64,000 bases of DNA. Source: Arthrobacter sp. PAMC 25486. GTDB lineage: Bacteria; Actinomycetota; Actinomycetes; Actinomycetales; Micrococcaceae. Positions 36,543 to 45,884 of this stretch are shown piece after piece. A program made the translations under genes and the position numbers. How positions within the stretch are numbered: position 1 is the first letter of the stretch; every line of letters starts with the position of its first letter. The DNA lies in contig NZ_CP007595.1 of the NCBI RefSeq assembly GCF_000785535.1, positions 3,432,439 to 3,496,438 on the forward strand, read 5' to 3'. The notes beneath the pieces are model-generated. The model searched no databases. It saw only the letters and a program-made list of their open reading frames with translations, and was not told the DNA's origin.

Positions 36543-37937
36543 ATGGCGGTACAGGAGTTGGGGTTGAACACAGAGTTCATGGCGTTGTTGAGGCAAGACC
36601 TGCGGGTTGACCAGATCAGCGTTGCTGGCGCGGATTTGCAGACCTTTGCCATCGACCAGGGGCCCGTGACTGACTATCAGTTGCCGTTGGCTGTGGTGTG
36701 GGCTGAATCGGTGGCTCAGGTACAGACTGTGGTGCGTGCTGCCGCAGCGCACAATGTTCCGCTCGTGACACGCGGGGCCGGCACCGGAGTCTCGGGCGGT
36801 GCACATGCGACCGCCGGTTCCGTGGTCCTTAATTTAACTCGTATGAACCAAATCCTTGAGATCAACCCTGCCGATGAGATTGCACGGGTGGAACCCGGCG
36901 TCATCAACGGAGACCTCAACACGGCCGTGGCCGAACACGGTCTGATGTTCGCCCCGGATCCGGCCAGTTTCAAGATCTCCACCATTGGTGGCAATATCGC
37001 CACGAACGCCGGTGGGCTGCGCTGTGCCAAGTACGGCGTCACCCGTGACGCGGTGTTGTCGCTGGATGTGGTGTTGGCCGACGGCTCGTTGATCCACACG
37101 GGGCACAGGACGTTCAAGGGCGTGGCCGGGTACGACCTCACCAGCTTGTTCGTGGGTTCCGAAGGGACGCTCGGCATTGTTGTCGGGGCCACGGTGCGGT
37201 TGAAGTACCTGCCCACGATCGTGCGCACCCTGGCAGTCTTCTTCCCCTCCGTGCAGCAGGCGGCCGCCGGCGTGCTCGCGCTGGGGGCTGCCCGGGTGCA
37301 GCCGTGCATTCTTGAACTGCTGGACGGGCCGTCACTGAAGGAATTGGACCGCCGCAACGGCAGCACCCTCTCCCAGCGGGGAACGGCACTGCTGCTGATC
37401 CAGTTTGACGGGTTGGCGGCCGCAGCGGAGGAGGCGGTGGCCGCCGTCGAACTTGAAAAGCTGGGCGGCACGGTCAGCCGCGAGGATCCCGCCGAGGCGC
37501 AGCGGCTCGTTGACCTGCGGCGCAACAACCGCGGCCTGGACGTCGACGCCGAAAACCGGGTGGGGGAGGACGTCGCCGTGCCCCGTTCCCAGCTGGTTCA
37601 CTACATCACCGCGCTTGAGGAGATGGCTGTGCGGCACGGTGTGGACCTGGCGGTCATCGCGCACGCCGGCGATGGCAACCTGCACCCCACTTTCTCCGTG
37701 CCGACGTTTGAGCCGGCCGGCATCGCAGCCCTGAACGCCGCGCTGGATGAATCCATCGACAAGGCGCTCGAGCTCGGCGGCACCATCACTGGCGAACACG
37801 GCGTCGGCCAGTACAAGCTGCGCTGGCTGCCGCTGGAACAAGCCGAGCCGGTGCTCCAGATTCAGCGGAACATCAAGGCATTGTTCGACCCGCAGGGCAT
37901 TCTGAACCCGGGCAAGGCCATCCCCTCCGCCATCTAA
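36543..37937 (+). CDS. FAD-binding 2-hydroxyacid oxidase/dehydrogenase (GlcD-like)
   Basis: 464 residues from the ATG at 36543, which has GGCGGG six bases upstream; an in-frame ATG at 36519 lacks a site. The PCMH-type FAD-binding domain (about 45-225) shows PLVTRGAGTGVSGGA and FKISTIGGNIATNAGGLRC, both typical of glycolate oxidase GlcD and D-lactate dehydrogenases. The C-terminal FAD-oxidase domain ends with GTITGEHGVGQYKLRWL and LFDPQGILNPGK. It likely oxidises a 2-hydroxyacid (glycolate, D-lactate or similar) and passes electrons to the respiratory chain. No GlcE or GlcF partner is next to it, which favours a single-subunit D-lactate-type enzyme. Confidence 0.88.
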   Translation: MAVQELGLNTEFMALLRQDLRVDQISVAGADLQTFAIDQGPVTDYQLPLAVVWAESVAQVQTVVRAAAAHNVPLVTRGAGTGVSGGAHATAGSVVLNLTRMNQILEINPADEIARVEPGVINGDLNTAVAEHGLMFAPDPASFKISTIGGNIATNAGGLRCAKYGVTRDAVLSLDVVLADGSLIHTGHRTFKGVAGYDLTSLFVGSEGTLGIVVGATVRLKYLPTIVRTLAVFFPSVQQAAAGVLALGAARVQPCILELLDGPSLKELDRRNGSTLSQRGTALLLIQFDGLAAAAEEAVAAVELEKLGGTVSREDPAEAQRLVDLRRNNRGLDVDAENRVGEDVAVPRSQLVHYITALEEMAVRHGVDLAVIAHAGDGNLHPTFSVPTFEPAGIAALNAALDESIDKALELGGTITGEHGVGQYKLRWLPLEQAEPVLQIQRNIKALFDPQGILNPGKAIPSAI

Positions 37938-38140
37938 ACGCTCGCTCACTAGAGGGGCGTTTCTCGCCGACGCTCGCTCACATATGGGGGTTTTTGTCCG
38001 AACCCTCGCTCACTCACATGACAGGACGCTCGTTGAGGCGAGTGGTCCCCATATTTGAGGTGCAGGAGCGTTGGGGGAAAGTGCCCCGTATGTGAGCGAG
38101 CGTTGGGGGGAAAGTGCCCCGTATGTGAGCGAGCGTTGGT
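37936..38140. repeat. Array of CGCTCGCTCACATATGGGG-type intergenic repeats
   Basis: At least six units in both orientations fill the gap between the GlcD-like gene and the convergent DUF4032 gene. Forward units lie at about 37937, 37970 and 38002. Reverse units CCCCGTATGTGAGCGAGCG lie at about 38085-38103 and 38118-38136, inside a tandem 33-base repeat, and a diverged unit with GGTGCAGGAGCGTT lies near 38060. They are related to the units at 4918-5100. The opposite orientations allow large hairpins, which would suit bidirectional termination. Confidence 0.8.
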
Positions 38141-38148
38141 AGGTGGGG

Positions 38149-39516
38149 TTAGTCTTCGAAGGCGGCGTCGGGGACTACTCCGCTTTCCAGCATCTTGATG
38201 GTGTCCGTGTCCGTGCTGAGCATGATGGCGTCCTCGTCCCGGCGGTAGCGCAGGATGGTGTCCACGTAGGACTGCACGGCCTCGGCCAGGGGGACGTTGC
38301 GTTCCTCATCCTTGGACTTGTACCAGCGGTGTTCCAACACCTCGTGGACCACCTCGGCCGGTTCCAGTTTCCCGCCGAGCTCGCGCGGGATGGAACGCAC
38401 AATGGGCTCGAAGATGGAACTGACCCATTCGTGGGCGCTGATTTCCTCGTCCTTGTCCGGGGCGACGTCGTTGCGGAAGGAGTCCATGTCGTTGAGCAGG
38501 CGCCGGGCCTGGTTTTCCTGGGCGTCCAGGCCTGTCAGGCGCAGCAGGCGGCGCTGGTGGTGCCCGGCGTCGACCACCTTGGGCTGAAGCTGGATGGTGG
38601 AGCCGTCGGGGGTGGTCTTAATGGCGTACTCCTCCACGTCAAAGCCCAGCTCGTTCAGGCGGCGGATGCGGGCACCCACACGCCAGCGGTCCTCCAGCTC
38701 GAACGATTCCTTCTCGGTCAGCTCGGCCCAGAGACGGCGGTAGCTTTCCATGATGAGCTCGCTGGTGGCGACGGGGTCAACCTTTTCCTCGATGAGCCCG
38801 CCCTCGAGGAGGTCCATGAGTTCGCCGGCAATGTTGACGCGGGCGATCTCGAGATCGTACTCGCGCTGGCCTGTGGAGAGGTCCGGGTACAACTCGCCGG
38901 TCTCGGCATCCACGAGGTAGGCGGCGAAGGCGCCGGCGTCGCGGCGGAAGAGCGTGTTGGAGAGGGAGACATCGCCCCAGTAGAAGCCCACCAGGTGCAG
39001 GCGGACCAGCAGCAGCGCCTGCGCATCGATCAGGCGGGTGAGGGTGTCGCGGCGCAGCTTCTGCGAGAACAAGGCGCGGTAGGGCAGGGAGAACTTCAGG
39101 TGCCGGGTGACAAGCACGGGGTCCAGCGGGGCGCCGTCGGGGGTGGTCCGCCCCGTGATGACGGCGACCGGCTCAACACAGGGGACATCGAGCCGGGCCA
39201 GCTTGCGCAGCATGTGGTATTCGTGGCGGGCTACGTGCTCGGACGTTTCCTTGATGGCGATGACGGAACCGTCGAGGTGGGCGAAGCGCACCACGTGGCG
39301 CGAAATGCCGCGGGGCAGGGCGGCAAGGTTCGCCGCGGGCCACTCCTCAAGTTTGATGTGCCAGGGCAGGTCCAGCAGACCGGGATCGGCAGCGGCCGCG
39401 GTGATGTTCAAGGACCCCATCACGGATGCCGGTGCGGGCGCCTCCCGCGGCAGTTTGCCGATCTGCTCAAAGTCGGTGGGTTCGTTGTTCCACTTGGCGC
39501 CTGGTTGTTCAGTCAT
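38149..39516 (-). CDS. DUF4032 protein with kinase-like fold
   Basis: 455 residues, soluble. The N-terminal half resembles lipopolysaccharide-kinase/aminoglycoside-kinase folds: an invariant-lysine candidate in VIAIKETSEHVARHEYHML, a catalytic-loop-like HLVGFYWGDVSLSNTLFRRD and a metal-binding-like AAYLVDAETGEL. The C-terminal half is the DUF4032 domain with charged helices. Proteins of this type are widespread in actinobacteria, but I know of no proven substrate. It lies downstream of the MsiK-type ATPase on the same strand, separated by a hairpin. Kinase activity is inference from the fold only. Confidence 0.8.
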   Translation of the reverse strand: MTEQPGAKWNNEPTDFEQIGKLPREAPAPASVMGSLNITAAAADPGLLDLPWHIKLEEWPAANLAALPRGISRHVVRFAHLDGSVIAIKETSEHVARHEYHMLRKLARLDVPCVEPVAVITGRTTPDGAPLDPVLVTRHLKFSLPYRALFSQKLRRDTLTRLIDAQALLLVRLHLVGFYWGDVSLSNTLFRRDAGAFAAYLVDAETGELYPDLSTGQREYDLEIARVNIAGELMDLLEGGLIEEKVDPVATSELIMESYRRLWAELTEKESFELEDRWRVGARIRRLNELGFDVEEYAIKTTPDGSTIQLQPKVVDAGHHQRRLLRLTGLDAQENQARRLLNDMDSFRNDVAPDKDEEISAHEWVSSIFEPIVRSIPRELGGKLEPAEVVHEVLEHRWYKSKDEERNVPLAEAVQSYVDTILRYRRDEDAIMLSTDTDTIKMLESGVVPDAAFED

Positions 39517-39542
39517 AGCTAGATTCTCTCTTAAAAGGTGAA

Positions 39543-39582
39543 GCGCGGCCGCCTGCTGGAAATATCCAACAGGCAGCCGCGC
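39543..39582 (-). terminator. Hairpin after the sugar ABC ATPase gene
   Basis: GCGCGGCCGCCTGCTGG and CCAACAGGCAGCCGCGC form a 17-base stem with two G-T-type positions and a six-base loop, followed on the minus strand by CTTTTAAG. It separates the ATPase gene from the DUF4032 gene. Confidence 0.75.
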
Positions 39583-39616
39583 CTTACAACTAGTCAGTCA
39601 CCGGGACTCGACGACC

Positions 39617-40717
<1,101 letters not shown>

Positions 40718-40895
40718 AGTAATAAATCCCTTCATCGGCAGGTACGTGCCGAACGATCCGTTGTGAATGGTTGTTTAACGCATCGATCCGCAAACCACCA
40801 GGGCAGTTTGTGGGCCGACATATGAAGTATGACACATCTTGGCCATGGTCCGCGTCACGTTTCGCTATCGGCCCAGCAGGAGGACATTTTGGCGG

Positions 40896-42125
40896 CTATA
40901 CGAGCGTGAGCTGGTCGGCCACGACGCGCCCGCGGTGCAAGACGGTGCGGTCAGCCGGCCTGTCCATGACCGCTGCCGCCACCGAGTCGCCGGGCAGCAG
41001 AATGAAACTTGCGACGTCGGATGGCTGGGTTCCCGGCCTGTCGGCGGCAGAGCGCAGCCTGGGTGTGGAACGGTCAAGTATTGACGCCCCGCCCATGGTT
41101 GCCACGGCCATGGCGTGTTCTATGAGTTCATCGGCCCGGAAGCCGCTCGTGAACGCCAGCTGCCAGGTGCGGTCCAGCATGTCGGCGTTGCCGTAGGGGG
41201 ACCAGTAGTCGCGCTGGCCGTCCTCGCCCAGGCCAACACGCACGCCCGCCTCGACCAGCTGGGCCAGGGGCAGCTGGTGTCGCCCGCCGGGGGCGACGGT
41301 CGCCGTCGAAATGTCCAGTTCCGCCCACGTCTCGATGAGTGCGCGGGTGTGTGCCTCGCTGACGCCCCACAGCGGGTAGCCGTGGGAGATGGTCACCTGT
41401 CCCTGCATGCCCAGCGCCCTGGTGCGTTCGGCGATGAGGTCGGCGCTGAAGTGCCCCAGCTCGCCGGGTTCGTGCAGGTGGATGTCCACGGGGAGCTGGT
41501 ACTTTTCGGCCAGCCCAAACACAATGTCCAGATGTTTCACGGGGTCGCGGTCCAGGGAGCAGGGGTCGATGCCTCCGACCACGTCGGCGCCGGCCTTGAG
41601 CGCCTCGTCCAGCACCGCCGCCGAGCCCTGTTCACGCAGCAGCCCGGCCTGCGGGAACGCGATGATCTGCACATCCGCACGGTCCTTGTGGGTTTCGCGG
41701 GCGGCGGCGACGGCCTCGAAGCGTTCCAGCCCGGCGTCCACATCCACCTGGGCGTAGCTGCGCACCCGGGTGGTGCCGCGTTCGATCATCATCTGCAGCG
41801 TCGTTTCGACGCGCTCGCCGATGCTGGTTTCGGCGTTGCGCCAGTTGTTGCGGTCGTTCAGCATCATGCCCCAGACGCCGGGCGCACCCGTATGTTCGCG
41901 GAACGGCAGGCCGAGCCGGGTGGAATCCAGGTGCACATGGACGTCGGAGAACGAGGGCAGCAGCAGCCGGCCGCGGCCGTCCACCACGGTGCCGGCTCCG
42001 GGCATGGCTGCCTGCGCGGCGCCCGGGTCATGCGGGGTAACGGTGCTGATCAGGCCGTCGGTGACGGTGACGTCGCTGAGGTTTCCGCCCCACGGCCGGA
42101 CATTGCGGATGATGGAAGAGGGCAT
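40896..42125 (-). CDS. Cytosine-deaminase-like metal-dependent amidohydrolase
   Basis: 409 residues from the ATG at 42123-42125, preceded by GAAAGG; an ATG six codons upstream is less well placed. The amidohydrolase metal site is complete: HVHLD near the N-terminus, HLHEPGEL, the SHGYPLWG histidine and GEDGQRDYW with the catalytic aspartate. The overall layout, including DYWSPYGNADML, is that of CodA-type cytosine deaminases. Related family members act on other cyclic amidines, so the substrate is uncertain. No permease or other pyrimidine gene is adjacent. The upstream neighbour otsB is on the same strand. Confidence 0.82.
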   Translation of the reverse strand: MPSSIIRNVRPWGGNLSDVTVTDGLISTVTPHDPGAAQAAMPGAGTVVDGRGRLLLPSFSDVHVHLDSTRLGLPFREHTGAPGVWGMMLNDRNNWRNAETSIGERVETTLQMMIERGTTRVRSYAQVDVDAGLERFEAVAAARETHKDRADVQIIAFPQAGLLREQGSAAVLDEALKAGADVVGGIDPCSLDRDPVKHLDIVFGLAEKYQLPVDIHLHEPGELGHFSADLIAERTRALGMQGQVTISHGYPLWGVSEAHTRALIETWAELDISTATVAPGGRHQLPLAQLVEAGVRVGLGEDGQRDYWSPYGNADMLDRTWQLAFTSGFRADELIEHAMAVATMGGASILDRSTPRLRSAADRPGTQPSDVASFILLPGDSVAAAVMDRPADRTVLHRGRVVADQLTLV

Positions 42126-42210
42126 GGCGGGGCCTTTCAGCATTGGGGCGACCGTGGTGCAGCCGTGGGGCGGCGTCGCGAAAAGGGGTGTTTATATGGT
42201 GCGGCGTGGG

Positions 42211-42993
42211 TTAGGGGTGGGAGAGGTGACGGCGGCGGGCGGCAAGGAGCAGTTCCAGGACCTCGGGCAGCTCATCGGGGGTGTCGATGCGGAACCCGGC
42301 CGCCGTGCTGCCCGGCCCCACCTTGATGCCGAGGTCGCTGGGGAGGAGCGCCGCAAAGGCGTGCTCGTCGGTGACATCGTCGCCGGCGAAGAACGTTGCG
42401 GTGGGCCGGGCGAACTCGCGCAGGGCCGCGATGCTCTCGCCCTTGTTGGCCTTGATGGCCGAGATTTCCAGCACCATCTTGCCCGTGCTGAGGTGCAGGT
42501 CCGGATTCTCCGCCAGCGACTGCAGGACATGCTCGACGGCGGAGCTTGCGTCGGCTTCCTCGGCCAGCCTGTAGTGCAGCACCACCCCGGCCGGCTTTTG
42601 CTCGGCCACCGTTCCGGGGTACCTGTGCGTTGCTTCCGCGACCGCTGCCCGGGCCGCTTCCAGTGCCGCCTGTTGCACCGGGGTGAGTTCCAACGCGGGG
42701 GAATCGGGCCCCCACCAGGTTTCCGCACCGTGGCTGCCGACCAACAGTGTCGGTGCCGGAGGGGCGGCGACCGCCCGCAAACTGGCCAATGCGCGCCCGG
42801 ACACAAGGGCCGTCGTCGTCCGTTCCAAGGTTGCGAAGGCGGCCAGGGCTGCGGCTGAGCGGGGGAGCGGGCGGGCGTCGTCGGCGTGGGAGACGATCGG
42901 GGCCATGGTGCCGTCAAAGTCCAACGCCAGCAGCAGGTGCGGCGTCCGGGCAAGGCCCAGGAGGGCCTCTTGCAGCTCGGCGGGCAGGGTCAT
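42211..42993 (-). CDS. otsB: Trehalose-6-phosphate phosphatase
   Basis: 260 residues, HAD superfamily. Motif I LLALDFDGTMAP supplies Asp25 and Asp27, motif II lies around LVSGR, and motif IV is GDDVTDEHAF. The protein converts trehalose-6-phosphate to trehalose. The ATG overlaps the otsA stop (ATGA), so the two are translationally coupled. The product feeds the TreS-Mak-GlgE route encoded at 12763-20453. Confidence 0.94.
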   Translation of the reverse strand: MTLPAELQEALLGLARTPHLLLALDFDGTMAPIVSHADDARPLPRSAAALAAFATLERTTTALVSGRALASLRAVAAPPAPTLLVGSHGAETWWGPDSPALELTPVQQAALEAARAAVAEATHRYPGTVAEQKPAGVVLHYRLAEEADASSAVEHVLQSLAENPDLHLSTGKMVLEISAIKANKGESIAALREFARPTATFFAGDDVTDEHAFAALLPSDLGIKVGPGSTAAGFRIDTPDELPEVLELLLAARRRHLSHP

Positions 42994-44564
42994 ACCGGCT
43001 CGGCCTTTGTGGCCAGGGTGGTGAGAAATTCTTCGCTCCAGCGCTGGACGTCGTGGGTTAGAATTTGCCGGCGCATGGCGCGCATGCGGCGGCTGGCTTC
43101 GGCGGGGGAGAGGTGGACGGCGCGCAGGATGGCGGCCTTGAGCCCGTCGATGTCGTGCGGGTTCACGAGGAGGGCGGATTTGAGCTGGTCGGCGGCGCCG
43201 GTGAATTCGGAGAGGACCAGGGCGCCGGTGTTCTTGCTGCGGGCGGCGACGTATTCCTTGGCGACGAGGTTCATGCCGTCGCGGAGGGAGGTGACGAGCA
43301 TGACGTCGGCGGCGAGGTAGAGGGCCACCATTTCCTCCACGGGGTAGCTGTGGTGGAGGTAGCGGACGGCGGTGTGGAGGATGGTGTCGAATTGGCCGTT
43401 CATGCGGCCCACCATGCCGTCGACCTCTTCGCGGAGCAGGCGGTAGGATTCCACGCGCTCGCGGCTGGGGCTGGCGACCTGGATCATGGCGGCGTCCTCG
43501 ACGGTCAGGGCGCCGTCGGTGAGGAGTTCGCCGTAGGCCTTGAGACGGTGGGTGATGCCCTTGGTGTAGTCGAGGCGGTCGACGCCCAGCAGGATGGTTT
43601 TGGGGTTGCCCAGGTCTTCGCGGATTTGCTGGGCGCGGGAGATAACGTCGGGGCGGGCCGCGAGTTCCTGGATCTGGGCCACGTCGATGGAGATGGGGAA
43701 CGGGGCGGCGCGGGAGATGTGGACGACGGTGCCGTCGCCGTCCTTGAGCTGGACCTGGGCGGCCTTGACGCCGGCGCCGACGAAGCGGCGGGGGGAGCGC
43801 AGGAAGTTCGCGGAGTCGCTGGGGCGTTGGAAGCCGACGAGGTCGGAGGCGAGGAGGCCGTCGATGATCTCGGCGCGCCAGGGGAGCTGGGCGAAGATCT
43901 CCGGGGGAGGGAAGGGGATGTGGTTGAAGAAGCCGATGCTCAGGTCCGGGCGCAGCTCACGCAGGTACTTGGGGACGAGCTGGAGCTGATAATCCTGCAC
44001 CCACACGGTGGCGTTGGCGGCTGCTGTTTTTGCGGCGGCTTCGGCGAAGCGCATGTTGACGGTGCGGTAGGCGTCCCACCAGGTGCGGTGGAATTCCGGT
44101 GGGGCGATGACGTCGTGGTAGAGCGGCCACAGGGTTGAGTTGGAAAAACCCTCGTAATACAGTTCGACCTCGTCGGCGGACAGGGCGACGGGGATGAGCT
44201 CCATGTTTTCGTGGTGAAAGGGGGCCAGCTCCTCGTCGGGGGCCCCATGCCAACCCACCCAGGCACCCTCGCGGCTGGCCATGACGGGAGCCAAGGCGGT
44301 GACGAGGCCTCCCGGCGAACGCCGCCATCCGTCGTCGGAATCTTCTGTGGAAATCCTGTCCACGGGCAGGCGGTTTGAGACGACAACGAAGTCTGAACCG
44401 CCAGGGTGGAGGGCCGGTTTGACGCTTGAATCTTCAGGCACGTGCAACTCCAATGAGTAGGTCTCGAGTTTGTGCCAGCTTAGCTTGCGGGCGAAAATGC
44501 CGTCATGTCTCAGGTAATGATCGGTGCGGCACGGCTTTAAGGCGTTCTCCAAGGTTTCTCCCAT
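42990..44564 (-). CDS. otsA: Trehalose-6-phosphate synthase
   Basis: 524 residues, GT20 family. Core features are FVVVSNRLPVDR, the glucose-6-phosphate site RSPGGLVTALAP, VWVQDYQLQLVPKYLR, the donor site LLGVDRLDYTKGITHRL and the end-loop RDGMNLVAKEYVAAR. It joins glucose from a nucleotide sugar to glucose-6-phosphate. About 55 residues precede the usual start of the family, and the ATG at 44564 lacks a clear ribosome-binding site, so the true start may lie further in. Transcribed divergently from the DsbA-like gene and coupled to otsB. Confidence 0.94.
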   Translation of the reverse strand: MGETLENALKPCRTDHYLRHDGIFARKLSWHKLETYSLELHVPEDSSVKPALHPGGSDFVVVSNRLPVDRISTEDSDDGWRRSPGGLVTALAPVMASREGAWVGWHGAPDEELAPFHHENMELIPVALSADEVELYYEGFSNSTLWPLYHDVIAPPEFHRTWWDAYRTVNMRFAEAAAKTAAANATVWVQDYQLQLVPKYLRELRPDLSIGFFNHIPFPPPEIFAQLPWRAEIIDGLLASDLVGFQRPSDSANFLRSPRRFVGAGVKAAQVQLKDGDGTVVHISRAAPFPISIDVAQIQELAARPDVISRAQQIREDLGNPKTILLGVDRLDYTKGITHRLKAYGELLTDGALTVEDAAMIQVASPSRERVESYRLLREEVDGMVGRMNGQFDTILHTAVRYLHHSYPVEEMVALYLAADVMLVTSLRDGMNLVAKEYVAARSKNTGALVLSEFTGAADQLKSALLVNPHDIDGLKAAILRAVHLSPAEASRRMRAMRRQILTHDVQRWSEEFLTTLATKAEPV

Positions 44565-44624
44565 AAGATGATCTAGAACTCGCCGTTGTACGGCCTTTTT
44601 TCATGCCCCAAGACCTGAGGAATT

Positions 44625-45527
44625 ATGAGCTCCAGAAACGAACCACGACCGAGCAAGGCTGAGCGCACGGCTAAGGCCCGCGAGGCGGCGAAGGTAATTC
44701 GCGAAGCCCAGCTGAAAAAGGAAAAGCGCAATGCCTGGTTGATCCGTGGCGGTGTTTTGGCGGCGGCGGTGGCGATCATCGTCATCATTGCGCTGGTGGT
44801 CATCAACACGCAAAAGGCCAATGAGCCTGTGGCCGAGACCGGCAATGTGCCGGCCAACGCAAACGCCTACGGCGGCGTCACGGTGGGCAAGGACGGTGCG
44901 ATCATTGCGCCCACCACCACCGAGAAGACCGTGGACGTCAAAACGGTGGTGGCACCCACGGCGGAAGCCACATCCGTTGCGGCGCCTGAGAAGATTGGCA
45001 TCAAGGCCTCGGCCTCCGGCGAGCCCGCCCAGGTAGTGATTTTCCTGGACTTCATGTGCCCGGCCTGCAACTCATTTGAACAGGCCTACGGCCCCCAACT
45101 GGACGGCCTGCGCAATGAGGGCAAGGTCACGGTGGAGTACCGTGCGCTGCCGTTCCTTGACCGCTTCTCCTCCGGCACCAACTACTCCTCACGGTCGGCC
45201 GCCGCGGCAGCCTGCGTGGTGGACCAGTCACCTGACAAGTACAAGGCCTTCGTTGACTCCCTCTACGTAAACCAGCCCGCGGAAAACAGCAAGGGCCTGG
45301 ACAATGCGAAACTGAAGAAGCTGGCCACGGAGGCTGGCGCCGCGGACATCGGCAGCTGTGTTGACGCCAAGACATACCGCCCGTATGTTGCCTACGCGGG
45401 GGCGCTCGCAGGCTCGGCCGGTGTCAATGCCACGCCGACAGTCTTTGTTGACGGGCAGCAGTGGATGCCGGAGACGGTGAACCAATTCGGCACCTTCCTG
45501 ACCACTGTGCTGGACGCGAAGAAGTAA
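44625..45527 (+). CDS. Membrane-anchored DsbA-family thioredoxin-fold protein
   Basis: 300 residues. A very basic N-terminus (1-38) is followed by one membrane segment (about 39-61), a Thr/Val/Ala-rich linker and a DsbA/thioredoxin-fold domain (about 130-300). The active-site CPAC is Cys145-Cys148 in FLDFMCPACNSF, and the cis-proline loop is NATPTVFVDGQ. The domain faces outward, so a role in thiol oxidation or isomerisation of exported proteins is expected. The arrangement resembles actinobacterial DsbA/MdbA-like proteins; a VKOR partner is not encoded here. GAGGA precedes the ATG. Confidence 0.88.
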   Translation: MSSRNEPRPSKAERTAKAREAAKVIREAQLKKEKRNAWLIRGGVLAAAVAIIVIIALVVINTQKANEPVAETGNVPANANAYGGVTVGKDGAIIAPTTTEKTVDVKTVVAPTAEATSVAAPEKIGIKASASGEPAQVVIFLDFMCPACNSFEQAYGPQLDGLRNEGKVTVEYRALPFLDRFSSGTNYSSRSAAAAACVVDQSPDKYKAFVDSLYVNQPAENSKGLDNAKLKKLATEAGAADIGSCVDAKTYRPYVAYAGALAGSAGVNATPTVFVDGQQWMPETVNQFGTFLTTVLDAKK

Positions 45528-45630
45528 CTTCTTTGGTTGCTTGCGGCGTGGCCTGGTTGGGCGCTCGCAGTGCGAATGGGTCCTTATGGAGCACTCGCGT
45601 GCGGTCGTGAGGCGTTCGTGTAGTGCACAT

Positions 45631-45684
45631 GAAAACCGGCTCTTTCTGGTGGCTTTGCCACCCGGGGAGCCGGTTTTCTTTTTC
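45631..45684 (+). terminator. Terminator of the DsbA-like gene
   Basis: GAAAACCGGCTC (45631-45642) pairs with GAGCCGGTTTTC (45667-45678), with an inner GGTGGCTTTGCCACC hairpin, followed by a T-run. Confidence 0.9.
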
Positions 45685-45726
45685 CGCAGCGCTTACGGTA
45701 GCCTTGTCTAGCGCTTGATTGCGTTT

Positions 45727-45800
45727 GCCTCCTTAGCTCAGCTGGCCAGAGCACCGCTCTTGTAAAGCGGGGGTCATCGGTTCGAATCCGATAGGGGGCC
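45727..45800 (+). tRNA. tRNA-Thr (anticodon UGU)
   Basis: Cloverleaf: acceptor arms GCCTCCT / AGGGGGC, D arm GCTC...GAGC, anticodon stem CCGCT / AGCGG with loop CTTGTAA (anticodon TGT), T arm ATCGG TTCGAAT CCGAT. The gene lacks an encoded CCA. An integrase gene follows within 85 bases, so the 3' end of this tRNA is the probable attachment site of the element at 45801-58800. Confidence 0.93.
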
Positions 45801-45836
45801 CAGAAAGCCCGGATTTACAGGGATTTTGGTTGTAGG

Positions 45837-45858
45837 AATGGCCCCGAAAGGGGCCATT
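45837..45858. terminator. Hairpin between tRNA-Thr and integrase
   Basis: AATGGCCCC and GGGGCCATT enclose a GAAA tetraloop and are followed by TT. It may end transcription from both the tRNA gene and the convergent integrase gene. Confidence 0.85.
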
Positions 45859-45862
45859 TTCA

Positions 45863-45884
45863 ACTTAACTCATACTTAACTCAT
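45863..45884. repeat. Tandem 11-base direct repeats at the integrase 3' end
   Basis: ACTTAACTCAT occurs twice in succession (45863-45873, 45874-45884), the second copy overlapping the integrase stop codon. Repeats of this size beside an attachment site can be arm-type integrase binding sites; this is inference. Confidence 0.55.

Noticed and set aside
37936..38140. CRISPR array at the repeated units
   Set aside because: Units are in both orientations, spacing is irregular, spacers are not unique and no cas gene is near.
41115..42326. 403-codon open frame on the plus strand
   Set aside because: It is antisense to the amidohydrolase gene and has no domain; likewise 38143-39522 (+) opposite the DUF4032 gene.
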